DNA of 64,000 nucleotides from Streptomyces diacarni (GCF_003323715.1 NZ_QOIN01000034.1:172211-236210), one strand, 5' to 3'; positions 24,310-33,572 are shown, numbered from the stretch's first letter. The notes: generated from the sequence alone by a model not told the origin. A program made the numbers and translations.

Positions 24310-24339
24310 CGCTGTTAACGTTCCGCCAGTTATACAGCG
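24310..24339. promoter_or_regulatory. Dyad between WYL regulator and NSS importer
   Basis: CGCTGTTAAC (24310-24319) and GTTATACAGCG (24329-24339) form an inverted repeat with a single inserted base. The right half contains the -10-like TATACA. It lies in the 75-bp divergent spacer, suitable for control of both genes by the WYL regulator. Confidence 0.5.
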
Positions 24340-24354
24340 AACAAGGAATCGGTC

Positions 24355-25863
24355 ATGTCTCAGCAAACTCGCGAACAGTGGGGCTCGCGAACCGGATTTC
24401 TGATGGCCGCCATCGGCTCCGCCATCGGACTGGGCAACATCTGGCGCTTCCCGGCGGAGGCGTACAAGAACGGTGGCGGGGCCTTCCTCCTGCCGTATCT
24501 CGTCGCGTTGCTCACCGCGGGCCTGCCCCTGCTCATCCTCGAGTACTCGGTGGGCAGGAAGTACCGGAAGTCGCCCCCCGTCGCCTTCCGGCAGATTTCC
24601 AAGCCCGCCTCCGTCATCGGCTGGTGGCAGGTCGCCATCTGCTTCGTCATCGCCAGCTACTACGCCGTGATCGTCGCCTGGTCCCTACGGTATGCGGGCT
24701 TCTCCTTCGGCAAGGACTGGGGCAAGGACCCCGAGACGTTCTTCTCCGCGGACTTCCTGCACGCGGGATCCGAGCCGGGACTGCCCACCAGCTGGGTCGG
24801 CGGCGTCTTCTGGCCGCTGCTGGCCGTGTGGCTCGTCGTCCTGCTCATCCTGGCCCTGGGCGTACGCCGCGGCATCGAGCGCTCCAACCAGGTCTTCATC
24901 CCCCTGCTGGTGGTCTTCTTCGTCGTCCTGGTGATCCGCGCCGTCACCCTCGACGGTGCGGCCGAGGGCCTCGACGCGCTCTTCTCACCCGACTGGGGAG
25001 CGCTCACCGACGGAAGCGTCTGGGTCGCCGCCTACGGGCAGATCTTCTTCTCCCTGTCCATCGGCTTCGGCATCATGGTCACCTACGCCTCCTACCTGGG
25101 GCGCCGCTCCGACCTGACGGGCTCGGCGCTGGTGGCAGGCTTCGCCAACAGCTCCTTCGAAATCCTGGCGGGCATCGGCGTGTTCGCCACCCTGGGCTTC
25201 ATGGCGCAGGCCAACGGCGTCGCCGTCGGCGAGGTCGTCACCGACGGGGTCGGCCTCGCCTTCATCGCCTTCCCCGCCGTGATCTCCCAGATGCCGATGG
25301 GCGGCCTCTTCGGCTTCCTCTTCTTCGCGTCCCTGGCCATCGCGGGCATCACCTCGCTGGTCAGCATCGTGCAGGTGATCATCTCCGCGGTGCAGGACCG
25401 CACCGGCATGCGGCGGCTGCCCGCCGTGTGGGGCGTCGGCGGGCTGGTCGCGGTCGTCTCGCTGCTGCTGTTCCCGACGGACGCGGGTCTGGCCCTGCTC
25501 GACTCGGCCGACCACTTCATCAACCAGTACGGCATCGCGCTGGCCGCGCTCGTCTTCCTCGTCGTCATGGGCTGGGTACTGCGGCGGCTGCCGGCCTTCC
25601 AGGCCCACGCGGACGAGACCTCCGCGATCCGGCTGGGCCTGTGGTGGCGCGTCTGCCTCGGGGTGGTCACCCCGCTGGTGCTCGGCTGGATGATGGTCGA
25701 CAGCCTGCGCGCCGAGTTCGACGAGAACTACGGCGGATACCCGACCTCGTTCCTGGCCTGGGCGGGATGGGGGATCGCCGCCGGTGCGCTGGTGATCGGC
25801 GTCCTGATCGCCCTCGTCCCCTGGCGCACCGCGCCGCGAGCCGAGCGGGAGGAGGTGCGCTGA
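24355..25863 (+). CDS. Sodium-dependent amino-acid transporter (NSS/SNF family, MetP-like)
   Basis: The 502-residue membrane protein carries the NSS signature at the N-terminus (GSRTGFLMAAIGSAIGLGNIWRFP) and about eleven or twelve hydrophobic helices. AAGGA precedes the ATG. It imports small amino acids with sodium. The overlapping small MetS-type gene downstream suggests a methionine/alanine importer of the C. glutamicum MetPS type. No sign of truncation was seen. Confidence 0.9.
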   Translation: MSQQTREQWGSRTGFLMAAIGSAIGLGNIWRFPAEAYKNGGGAFLLPYLVALLTAGLPLLILEYSVGRKYRKSPPVAFRQISKPASVIGWWQVAICFVIASYYAVIVAWSLRYAGFSFGKDWGKDPETFFSADFLHAGSEPGLPTSWVGGVFWPLLAVWLVVLLILALGVRRGIERSNQVFIPLLVVFFVVLVIRAVTLDGAAEGLDALFSPDWGALTDGSVWVAAYGQIFFSLSIGFGIMVTYASYLGRRSDLTGSALVAGFANSSFEILAGIGVFATLGFMAQANGVAVGEVVTDGVGLAFIAFPAVISQMPMGGLFGFLFFASLAIAGITSLVSIVQVIISAVQDRTGMRRLPAVWGVGGLVAVVSLLLFPTDAGLALLDSADHFINQYGIALAALVFLVVMGWVLRRLPAFQAHADETSAIRLGLWWRVCLGVVTPLVLGWMMVDSLRAEFDENYGGYPTSFLAWAGWGIAAGALVIGVLIALVPWRTAPRAEREEVR

Positions 25864-25967
25864 TGTCGGCAGGAGCCGTGGTGATGATGACCGCCGCCAT
25901 CCTCATCGTGTGGGGAGGCCTGATCGCCGCCGTGCTGCGTCTGCGGCGGCACCCGGACCCGGAGTAG
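25863..25967 (+). CDS. metS: Methionine/alanine importer small subunit, MetS-like
   Basis: The 34-residue protein (MSAGAVVMMTAAILIVWGG...) is one transmembrane helix followed by a short basic tail ending RRHPDPE. Its ATG overlaps the stop of the NSS transporter (TGATG). Small single-helix partners in this position are needed by MetP-type importers in corynebacteria. The assignment rests on context and composition. Confidence 0.78.
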   Translation: MSAGAVVMMTAAILIVWGGLIAAVLRLRRHPDPE

Positions 25968-25983
25968 CACGGGGCCGAGCAGT

Positions 25984-26022
25984 GCGCAGGGCCCGCCGCG
26001 GAGGACGCGGCGGGCCCTGCGC
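25984..26022 (+). terminator. Terminator after metS
   Basis: GCGCAGGGCCCGCCGC (25984-25999) and its complement at 26007-26022 form a perfect 16-bp stem with a 7-base loop, starting 17 bp after the metS stop. Confidence 0.88.
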
Positions 26023-26042
26023 CGTGTTTCGGGGCGCCGTGC

Positions 26043-26081
26043 CCCGCCTCACCGCCGGACGGAGCCCGGCGGTGAGGCGGG
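26043..26081. terminator. Second perfect hairpin in tandem
   Basis: CCCGCCTCACCGCCGG (26043-26058) pairs with 26066-26081 over 16 bp. It lies between convergent metS and aceE and probably reinforces termination. The remainder of 25968-26302 holds no gene. Confidence 0.75.
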
Positions 26082-26241
26082 CGAGAACCGGTGCCGGAAA
26101 CCGGTGGAGGGCGCGCCGCCGCCCTGCTGCCGAGCCGAGGACGCTTCGTCGCACACCCGGTGGGACGCACCGAGCGCTGACCGTCGCGCGTCGCGCCTGC
26201 ACACCGGCTGCGGGCGCCCGCGCGGGGGCACCCCACGCGGA

Positions 26242-26273
26242 AAGGGGCCTCCGCCGGGTGGCGGAGGCCCCTT
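26242..26273 (-). terminator. Terminator of aceE
   Basis: AAGGGGCCTCCGCC and GGCGGAGGCCCCTT form a perfect 14-bp stem with a 4-base loop, followed by a T-run on the minus strand, 29 bp past the aceE stop. Confidence 0.9.
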
Positions 26274-26302
26274 GTCGGCCCGTGGGGCGCGGACGGATGT
26301 CC

Positions 26303-28999
26303 TTACGCCAGGCCGTACTTCTCGGCGGCCTTGCGGACGTCCTCCGACTTGACCTCACCGCGGCGTGCCAGGCGCGACAGCGCGGCGACGACCACGGACT
26401 CCGGGTCGACACCGAAGTGGCGGCGGGCGCCCTCGCGGGTGTCGGAGAGGCCGAACCCGTCGGTACCGAGCGAGGACCAGTCCTGCTCGACCCACTGGCT
26501 GATCTGGTCGGGCACGGCCCGCATCCAGTCGCTGACGGCGAGCACAGGTCCTGGCGCACCCTCCAGAGCGCGGGTCACGTACGGCACGCGCTCCTCGCCG
26601 CGCAGCGCCGCCGCGTCGCACTCCATCGCCTCACGGCGCAGTTCGGTCCAGGACGGCGCCGACCACACGTCGGCGGCCACACCCCACTGATCGGCGAGGA
26701 TCCGCTGCGCGTCGAGCGCCCAGTGGATCGCGGTGCCGGAGGAGAGCAGCTGGATGCGCGGGGCGTCCTTGGGGGCGCTGTCCGCCTCGCGGAAGCGGTA
26801 GAGCCCCTTGAGGATGCCTTCCTCCACGCCGTCGCCCTCCGGCATGGGCGGTTGGACCTTGGTCTCGTTGTAGACCGTCAGGTAGTAGAAGACGTCTTCC
26901 TGCTGGTCCGCTTCCGGACCGTACATCCGGCGCAGGCCCTCCTTGACGATGACGCCGACCTCGTAGGCGAACGCCGGGTCGTAGGAGATCGCCGCGGGGT
27001 TGGTGGAGGCCAGCAGGTGGGAGTGGCCGTCGGCGTGCTGGAGGCCTTCGCCGGTCATCGTCGTACGGCCCGCCGTGGCGCCGATGACGAAGCCGCGCCC
27101 GAGCTGGTCGGCGAGCGCCCAGAACTGGTCGGCGGTCCGCTGGAACCCGAACATCGAGTAGAAGATGTAGAACGGGATCATCGGCTCGCTGTGCGTCGCG
27201 TACGACGTGGCGGCCGCGGTGAAGTCCGCCAGCGAACCCGCCTCGGTGATCCCCTCGTTGAGGATCTGGCCGTTCTCGGCCTCCTTGTAGTACAGGAGCT
27301 GGTCGCGGTCGACCGGGTCGTAGGTCTGCCCCAGCGGCGAGTAGATGCCGGCGGAGGGGAAGAGCGACTCCATGCCGAAGGTGCGGGCCTCGTCGGGGAC
27401 GATCGGCACCCAGCGCTTCCCGGTCTCCTTCTCCCGCATCAGGTCCTTGACCAGGCGGACGAACGCCATGGTGGTGGCGATCTCCTGCGAGCCCGAGCCC
27501 TTCTTGAGCGCCTCGAACGGCTTGTCGGCGGGTGCAGGCAGGCCGACCGCGTGGATGCGGCGGGCCGGCGCGGGGCCGCCCAGCTCGGCGCGGCGCTCCT
27601 GGAGGTAGCGCACCTCCGGGGAGTCGGCGCCCGGGTGCACGTAGGGCACCAGCTCGTCGTCCAGCTTGCTGTCCGGAATCGGGAGCTCCAGCAGGTCCCG
27701 CATGGCGCGGAACTCCTTGCCGGTGAGCTTCTTCATCTGGTGGTTGGCGTTGCGGGACTCGAAGCCAGGACCCAGGGTCCAGCCCTTGACCGTCTGCGCC
27801 AGGATCACCGTCGGCGCGCCCTTGTGCTCGACGGCCGCCTTGTACGCCGCGTACACCTTGCGTGGCTCGTGCCCCGCGCGCGAGGTCTTGAACAGCTCGG
27901 TGATCTTGTCGTCGCCCAGCAGCTTGCCGATCTCGGCCAGCGCGGGGGAGGCGCCGAAGAAGTGCTCGCGGATGTAGGCCGCGTCGCGGGTGGCGTACGT
28001 CTGGAACTGGGCGTCCGGCACCTCGCGCAGCCTGCGGGTGAGCGCACCCGTGGTGTCCAGCGCGAAGACCTCGTCCCACGCGGAGCCCCACAGGGACTTG
28101 ACGACGTTCCATCCGGCGGCGCGGAACTGGGCCTCCAGCTCCTGCACGATCTTGAAGTTCGCGCGGACGGGGCCGTCGAGGCGCTGGAGGTTGCAGTTGA
28201 TGACGAAGGTGAGGTTGTCCAGCTGCTCGCGCCCGGCCAGGGCGAGGGCTGCGGTCGACTCGGGCTCGTCCATCTCGCCGTCGCCGAGGAAGGCCCACAC
28301 GTGCGAGGCGGAGGTGTCCTTGATGCCCCGGTTGGTGAGGTAGTTGTTGAAGCGTGCCTGGTAGATCGCGGAGATCGGGCCCAGGCCCATGGACACCGTG
28401 GGGAACTCCCACAGCCACGGCAGGCGGCGCGGGTGCGGGTAGGACGGCAGTCCGTCACCGCCGGACTCCTGGCGGAAGCGGTCCAGGTGGTCCTCGGTGA
28501 GCCGCCCGTCGAGGAACGCGCGGGCGTAGACGCCGGGGGAGGCGTGACCCTGGACGTAGAGCTGGTCGCCCGAGCCGCCGTCCGCACCCTCCTTGCCCTT
28601 GAAGAAGTGCTCGAAGCCGGTCTCGTAGAGCCACGCCGCCGACGCGAACGTCGCGATGTGGCCGCCGAGGCCGTAGCGGCTGCCGCGGGTGACCATGGCG
28701 GCGGCGTTCCAGCGGTTCCACGCGGTGATGCGGGACTCCATCGCCTCGTCGCCGGGGAAGGCCGGCTCGGCCGAGGTGGGGATGGTGTTGACGTACTCCG
28801 TCTCCAGCAGCCCTGGCACGGCCAGGCCGCTGTGCTGGGCGTGCTCGACGGTGCGACGCACCAGGTACGCGGCTCGTTCGCCGCCCGCGTGCGAGGAGAC
28901 GGCGTCGAGCGACTCACGCCATTCGCCGGTCTCCTGCGGATCGCGGTCCGGGAGCTGGTCGAGCTCGCTCGGATGCGGCGGGCGTACGGGGTCGGGCAT
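26303..28999 (-). CDS. aceE: Pyruvate dehydrogenase E1 component, homodimeric
   Basis: The 898-residue protein is the single-chain AceE type. The thiamine diphosphate motif spans GDGEMDEPES to NLTFVINCN (about residues 230-265), and the C-terminal domain ends RKAAEKYGLA. It decarboxylates pyruvate and passes the acetyl group to lipoyl-E2. ATG 28999 follows GGAAGG. It has its own promoter, overlapped by a 17-bp palindrome, and its own terminator. It lies downstream of a GntR gene and near E2 and E3 genes. Confidence 0.97.
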   Translation of the reverse strand: MPDPVRPPHPSELDQLPDRDPQETGEWRESLDAVSSHAGGERAAYLVRRTVEHAQHSGLAVPGLLETEYVNTIPTSAEPAFPGDEAMESRITAWNRWNAAAMVTRGSRYGLGGHIATFASAAWLYETGFEHFFKGKEGADGGSGDQLYVQGHASPGVYARAFLDGRLTEDHLDRFRQESGGDGLPSYPHPRRLPWLWEFPTVSMGLGPISAIYQARFNNYLTNRGIKDTSASHVWAFLGDGEMDEPESTAALALAGREQLDNLTFVINCNLQRLDGPVRANFKIVQELEAQFRAAGWNVVKSLWGSAWDEVFALDTTGALTRRLREVPDAQFQTYATRDAAYIREHFFGASPALAEIGKLLGDDKITELFKTSRAGHEPRKVYAAYKAAVEHKGAPTVILAQTVKGWTLGPGFESRNANHQMKKLTGKEFRAMRDLLELPIPDSKLDDELVPYVHPGADSPEVRYLQERRAELGGPAPARRIHAVGLPAPADKPFEALKKGSGSQEIATTMAFVRLVKDLMREKETGKRWVPIVPDEARTFGMESLFPSAGIYSPLGQTYDPVDRDQLLYYKEAENGQILNEGITEAGSLADFTAAATSYATHSEPMIPFYIFYSMFGFQRTADQFWALADQLGRGFVIGATAGRTTMTGEGLQHADGHSHLLASTNPAAISYDPAFAYEVGVIVKEGLRRMYGPEADQQEDVFYYLTVYNETKVQPPMPEGDGVEEGILKGLYRFREADSAPKDAPRIQLLSSGTAIHWALDAQRILADQWGVAADVWSAPSWTELRREAMECDAAALRGEERVPYVTRALEGAPGPVLAVSDWMRAVPDQISQWVEQDWSSLGTDGFGLSDTREGARRHFGVDPESVVVAALSRLARRGEVKSEDVRKAAEKYGLA

Positions 29000-29108
29000 G
29001 GTGGCCACCTTCCGGACGTGTAGGCCCCTCCAAACGGGTCGGGAGGGCGGTTGTGCGAGTGGGCTTTGCAACCCTGAACGGGCAGGACAGGGGGCACCCA
29101 ACACAAGG

Positions 29109-29138
29109 ACTCTACGCCCGTGATCGATGATCGATCAA
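29109..29138 (-). promoter_or_regulatory. aceE promoter overlapped by a 17-bp palindrome
   Basis: On the minus strand TTGATC (29138-29133) and TAGAGT (29114-29109) are spaced by 18 bases and resemble a principal-sigma-factor promoter pointing at aceE. The perfect palindrome TGATCGATGATCGATCA (29121-29137) covers most of the -35 box and spacer, so a bound protein should block RNA polymerase. The FadR-type GntR gene immediately upstream is the obvious candidate repressor. Confidence 0.72.
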
Positions 29139-29220
29139 AGGATTGGAAGGTAAAAACCGCCCACGACCCGAAATTGGCATTCCGTGCCTCGAAACAAGGC
29201 ACGGAATGCCAGGCGCAGGG

Positions 29221-29280
29221 GGTCGCCCCGAAGAGGCGCGGGGAACTGCGCGACCAGCCACAACGGACCCGCACACGCCG
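29221..29280 (-). repeat. Interspersed Streptomyces-type repeat, copy 2
   Basis: Read on the minus strand it contains TTGTGGCTGGTCGCGC, GTTCCCCGCGCC and CTTCGGGGCGACC, closely matching the copy at 17358-17421. It lies between the GntR gene and the aceE promoter. Confidence 0.75.
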
Positions 29281-29322
29281 CTTCCGCCGCCGCAACGGTG
29301 GGCTGCCGCCCAGCAGTGGGTG

Positions 29323-29949
29323 CTATCGGGGCGCCGGCGCGCACCCCAACACGTGCTCCTTCACCAACGGCCCGATCTCCGGATCACACCGCTCGATCGC
29401 GGCGAGCACCGCGTCATGCTCCTCCGCATACGACTGCTGCACCGTGCCCAGCCACCGGATCGACAGCGCCGTCCACACCTCGATGCCCAGCCCCTCCCAG
29501 GTGTGCAGCAGCACGCTGTTGCCGGCGGCGCGCACCAGCTCCCTGTGGAAGGCCACCGTGTGCCGCACCTGCGCTTCTCCGTCCCCCAGCCGGTCCGCCT
29601 CGTACAGCGCCTCCACGTGCGGTCGCAGCGCGGAGACGTCCCCCGCCAACCGGGCCACCGCCAGCTCCGCGGCGATCTGCTCCAGGCCGGCCCGCACGGG
29701 ATAGATCTCCTCCAGATCGGCGGGCGACAGCTCCCGCACCCGCGCGCCCTTGTTCTGCGCCGACTCGATCAGCCGCAGCGCCTCCAGCTCGCGCAGCGCC
29801 TCCCGCACGGGCGTCTGGCTCACCTCCAGCTCCACCGCGATCCGCCGCTCCACGATCCGCTCGCCCGGCTTCCAGCGCCCGCTGACGATCCCCTCGACGA
29901 TGTGCTCCCGGATCTGCTCGCGCAGCGACTGGACGACGGGCGGCGTCAT
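29323..29949 (-). CDS. GntR family regulator with FCD domain
   Basis: The 208-residue protein has an N-terminal winged helix (residues about 5-72, with ERRIAVELEVSQTPVREALREL) and a C-terminal FCD ligand domain (about 80-200) with metal/carboxylate-binding histidines (FHRELV and similar). GAGGAGC precedes the ATG. It lies directly upstream of aceE on the same strand, separated by the palindromic site. It is likely a repressor of pyruvate dehydrogenase that responds to a carboxylic acid, by analogy with FadR-type PdhR/LldR proteins. Confidence 0.88.
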   Translation of the reverse strand: MTPPVVQSLREQIREHIVEGIVSGRWKPGERIVERRIAVELEVSQTPVREALRELEALRLIESAQNKGARVRELSPADLEEIYPVRAGLEQIAAELAVARLAGDVSALRPHVEALYEADRLGDGEAQVRHTVAFHRELVRAAGNSVLLHTWEGLGIEVWTALSIRWLGTVQQSYAEEHDAVLAAIERCDPEIGPLVKEHVLGCAPAPR

Positions 29950-30070
29950 GAGAATGCTCCTCGCAACGAGGGGGTGGGGCCCCTAGACGATACGGCGTGG
30001 GCAGGCACGCGGTGCCACTGCGGTCCGTGAGGGAGCCGTCACCGCCCCACACGGCACGTCCCGCGACGCG

Positions 30071-30106
30071 ACGGTGCCCCCGCCACACCCGTGGCGGGGG
30101 CACCGT
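30071..30106 (-). terminator. Terminator after sucB
   Basis: ACGGTGCCCCCGCCAC (30071-30086) and GTGGCGGGGGCACCGT (30091-30106) form a perfect 16-bp stem with a 4-base loop, just past the sucB stop. Confidence 0.88.
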
Positions 30107-30129
30107 TTACGGACCAGGTGGCCGAGGGG

Positions 30130-31914
30130 TTACAGCCCCAGCTCGCCCTCGAACTCGCCGGCTTCCAGCCGGGCCTTGACGTCGGCCAGGTAGCGGGCGG
30201 CGTCGGCGCCGTCCACGAGCTGGTGGTCGTAGGAGAGGGTCAGGTAGACCATGTCGCGGATCGCGAGGGTCTCGCCCAGCTCCGGGTGGTCGATGACCAT
30301 CGGACGGCGGACCGTCGCACCGATGCCCAGCTCCGCGACCTGCGGGTAGTTCACGATGATGGTGTCGAAGAGCGCGCCCCGCGACCCGGTGTTGCTGATC
30401 GTGAACGTGCCGCCGGACATGTCGTCGGGACCCAGGCCCCCCTCGCGGACCTTCTTGGCCAGCTCGGCGGTCTTGCGGGCGATGCCCGCCAGGTTGAGGT
30501 TTCCGGCCTCCTTGATGACCGGGACCATCAGCCCCTTCTCGGAGTCCACCGCGATGCCGATGTTCTCGACGTCGTGGTAGGTGATGGTGCCGTCGTCGTT
30601 CAGGCGGGCGTTGACTGCCGGGTGGGCCTTCAGCGCCTCGGCCGCCGCCTGCACGAAGAACGGCATCGGGGAGAGCTTGACGCCCTCCCGCGCGGCGAAG
30701 GAGCCCTTCGCCGCCGCCCGCAGCTTCATGATGCGGGTGACGTCCACCTCGACGACCGTGGACAGCTGCGCCTGGTTGTGCAGCGCCTTCATCATGTTCT
30801 CGGCGATGACCTTGCGGATGCGCGGCATCTTCACCGTCTGGCCGCGCAGCGGCGAGGCCTCCAGCTTCGGCGACTTCGGCGCCGCCGAGGCGGCAGCGGC
30901 CGGAGCCTGGGCCTGCTGCGCCTGCTGGGCCTTTTGCGACTCGGCCGCCTCGATGACGTCCTGCTTGCGGATGCGGCCGCCCACACCGGTGCCGCGCACC
31001 GAGGTGAGGTCCACGCCCTGCTCGGCCGCCAGCTTGCGCACCAGCGGCGTCACGTAGGCGCCGTCGCTCTCCGGCGCGGCAGCCGGAGCCTGCGCCGCGG
31101 GGGCGGGCTGCGCCGGAGCCGGCTGGGCCGGAGCGGCGGGCTGTGCGGGCGCCGGCTGGGCCTGCGAAGGCTCCGGCGGCGTCTGCGGTGCCGCCGGCTG
31201 GGCCGGGGCCGCGGGGGCCTGCGGGGCCTCCTGAGCGGGCTGGGCAGGCGCCGACTCGGCGGGCTTGCCCGGGGCCGACGGCGCCGGAGTGGCGGCGGCG
31301 GGAGCGGCACCGGCCGCACCGATGACGGCCAGCTTGGCGCCGACCTCGGCGGTCTCGTCCTCGCCCACGGCGATCTCCAGCAGGGTGCCGGAGGTCGGAG
31401 CGGGGATCTCGGTGTCGACCTTGTCGGTGGAGACCTCCAGCAGCGGCTCGTCGGCCTCCACCTCGTCGCCGACCTGCTTGAGCCAGCGGGTGACGGTGCC
31501 CTCGGTGACGGACTCGCCCAGCGCGGGCAGCGTCACGTCGGTGCCCTCGGCGGAGCCGCCGCCGGACGGGGCCGCGGCGGGCTCGGGCTGCGCCTCGGCC
31601 TGGGCGGGCTCTTCCTGCGCCGGGGCCTGGGCGGGCTCGGGCTCGGCGGCCGGCTCGGCCGCCGCGGGGGCGCCGGAGCCGTCGTCGATGACGGCCAGCT
31701 CGGCGCCGACCTCCACCGTCTCGTCCTCGGCGACCTTGATCGAGGACAGCGTCCCGGAGGCCGGTGCGGGGATCTCGGTGTCGACCTTGTCGGTGGAGAC
31801 CTCGAGCAGCGGCTCGTCGGCCTCGATGTGCTCACCCTCGGCCTTCAGCCAGCGGGTGACGGTGCCCTCGGTCACGCTCTCGCCGAGCGCCGGCAGGGTT
31901 ACGGAAACCGCCAT
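30130..31914 (-). CDS. sucB: Dihydrolipoamide acyltransferase (E2), two lipoyl domains
   Basis: The 594-residue E2 contains two tandem lipoyl domains with STDKVDTEIPAP motifs (lipoyl lysines K43 and K165), two Ala/Pro-rich linkers, a peripheral E3-binding domain (about 300-340, YVTPLVRKLAAEQGVDL) and a catalytic domain with SYDHQLVDGADAARYL near the end. It is usually labelled SucB. In related actinobacteria the same E2 serves the AceE pyruvate dehydrogenase, so either role, or both, is possible. lpdA ends 62 bp upstream on the same strand, consistent with one transcript. Confidence 0.95.
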   Translation of the reverse strand: MAVSVTLPALGESVTEGTVTRWLKAEGEHIEADEPLLEVSTDKVDTEIPAPASGTLSSIKVAEDETVEVGAELAVIDDGSGAPAAAEPAAEPEPAQAPAQEEPAQAEAQPEPAAAPSGGGSAEGTDVTLPALGESVTEGTVTRWLKQVGDEVEADEPLLEVSTDKVDTEIPAPTSGTLLEIAVGEDETAEVGAKLAVIGAAGAAPAAATPAPSAPGKPAESAPAQPAQEAPQAPAAPAQPAAPQTPPEPSQAQPAPAQPAAPAQPAPAQPAPAAQAPAAAPESDGAYVTPLVRKLAAEQGVDLTSVRGTGVGGRIRKQDVIEAAESQKAQQAQQAQAPAAAASAAPKSPKLEASPLRGQTVKMPRIRKVIAENMMKALHNQAQLSTVVEVDVTRIMKLRAAAKGSFAAREGVKLSPMPFFVQAAAEALKAHPAVNARLNDDGTITYHDVENIGIAVDSEKGLMVPVIKEAGNLNLAGIARKTAELAKKVREGGLGPDDMSGGTFTISNTGSRGALFDTIIVNYPQVAELGIGATVRRPMVIDHPELGETLAIRDMVYLTLSYDHQLVDGADAARYLADVKARLEAGEFEGELGL

Positions 31915-31976
31915 GGTTCCTGTTGCTCCTTACGAACTGTGCGGATGGGTCGCGCCCTTGAGTGACTGCTCGGCGG

Positions 31977-33365
31977 TCAGTCGTGGGAGTGCAGCGGCTT
32001 GCCGGCCAGCGCCAGATGCGCCTCGCCGAGCGCCTCCGTCTGCGTCGGGTGGGCGTGGATGAGCTGGGCCACCTCGGCGGGCAGCGCCTCCCAGTTGTAG
32101 ATGAGCTGGGCCTCGGCCACCTGCTCACCCATGCGGTCACCGACCATGTGGACGCCGACCACGGCACCGTCGCGGACCTGGACGAGCTTGACCTCGCCCG
32201 ACGTCTTGAGGATCTTGCTCTTGCCGTTGCCCGCGAGGTTGTACTTCAAGGTGACGACCTTGTCCGCGCCATACCGCTCCTTGGCCTGCTCCTCGGTGAG
32301 GCCGACGGAGGCCACCTCCGGGTTGCAGTAGGTCACGCGGGGGACACCGGCGTAGTCGACCGGCACCGGGTTCAGCCCCGCCAGCCGCTCCGCGACCATG
32401 ATGCCCTCGGCGAAGCCGACGTGCGCGAGCTGGAGCGTGGGGATGAGGTCGCCGACGGCGGAGATGGTGGGCACGCTGGTGCGGCAGTACTCGTCCACCG
32501 TGACGAAGCCGCGGTCCATGGCGACCCCGGCCTCCTCGTAGCCCAGGTTCTGCGAGACCGGGCCGCGGCCGATGGCGACCAGCAGCACCTCGGCCTCGTA
32601 CTCCTTGCCGTCGGCGAGGGTGACCTTGACGCCGTCGTCCGTGTACTCGGCCCTGTCGAAGAAGGTGCCCAGGTTGAACTTGATGCCGCGCTTGCGGAAG
32701 GCGCGCTCCAGCAGCTTGGAGCTGTTCTCGTCCTCGACCGGCACCAGGTGCTTGAGACCCTCGATCACGGTGACGTCCGCACCGAAGGACTTCCACGCGG
32801 AGGCGAACTCGACGCCGATGACGCCGCCGCCCAGAATGATCGCGGACTTCGGCACCCGGTCCATGACCAGGGCGTCGTCCGAGCTGATGACCCGGTCGTT
32901 GTCGATGGTCAGGCCCGGCAGCGTCTTGGGCACCGAACCGGTCGCCAGCAGGATGTGGCGGCCCTCGTAGCGCTGGCCGTTCACCTCCACGGAGGTCGGC
33001 GAGGAGAGGTAGCCGGAGCCCTCCACGTAGGTGACCTTGCGGGAGGCGACCAGCCCCTGCAGACCCTTGTAGAGGCCGGAGATCACGCCGTCCTTGTACT
33101 TGTGGACGCCGGCCATGTCGATGCCCTCGAACGAGGTCTTGACACCGAACTCGGCGCTCTCACGCGACTGGTCGGCCACCTCGCCGGCGTGCAGCAGCGC
33201 CTTGGTCGGGATGCAGCCGCGGTGCAGGCAGGTACCGCCCAGCTTGTCCTTCTCGATGAGAGCGACATCCAGACCGAGCTGTGCGGCGCGAAGGGCAGCG
33301 GCATAACCGCCGCTACCGCCTCCGAGGATCACTAGGTCGAAAACGGTGCTGGCGTCGTTCGCCAC
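31977..33365 (-). CDS. lpdA: Dihydrolipoamide dehydrogenase (E3)
   Basis: The 462-residue flavoprotein has the FAD motif LVILGGGSGGYAAALRAAQ, the redox-active disulfide GGTCLHRGCIPTK, a second dinucleotide motif IILGGGVIGVEFAS and the catalytic HAHPTQTEA near the C-terminus. It reoxidises dihydrolipoyl E2 with NAD. GTG 33365 is preferred, behind GGAGGACG, over the in-frame ATG at 33383. Confidence 0.96.
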   Translation of the reverse strand: MANDASTVFDLVILGGGSGGYAAALRAAQLGLDVALIEKDKLGGTCLHRGCIPTKALLHAGEVADQSRESAEFGVKTSFEGIDMAGVHKYKDGVISGLYKGLQGLVASRKVTYVEGSGYLSSPTSVEVNGQRYEGRHILLATGSVPKTLPGLTIDNDRVISSDDALVMDRVPKSAIILGGGVIGVEFASAWKSFGADVTVIEGLKHLVPVEDENSSKLLERAFRKRGIKFNLGTFFDRAEYTDDGVKVTLADGKEYEAEVLLVAIGRGPVSQNLGYEEAGVAMDRGFVTVDEYCRTSVPTISAVGDLIPTLQLAHVGFAEGIMVAERLAGLNPVPVDYAGVPRVTYCNPEVASVGLTEEQAKERYGADKVVTLKYNLAGNGKSKILKTSGEVKLVQVRDGAVVGVHMVGDRMGEQVAEAQLIYNWEALPAEVAQLIHAHPTQTEALGEAHLALAGKPLHSHD

Positions 33366-33572
33366 GTCACGTCCTCCATGCATGGGTACGCCGTAGCCGG
33401 TCTCCTGTGACCGGGCGGCTTCAGGTTCGGCCGCTTGTGTCTGCTCGGCCCTTTGTCAGTCGGCTTCTGTCAAGCCGTGCGGGGCCCTGTCCTGCCAGTG
33501 ACCCATCTTCGCACTTGTTGACGGAAACCGGGACGCGGGGCCGGTTACCTCGAAGTACGGTCGCGAGCCGCA

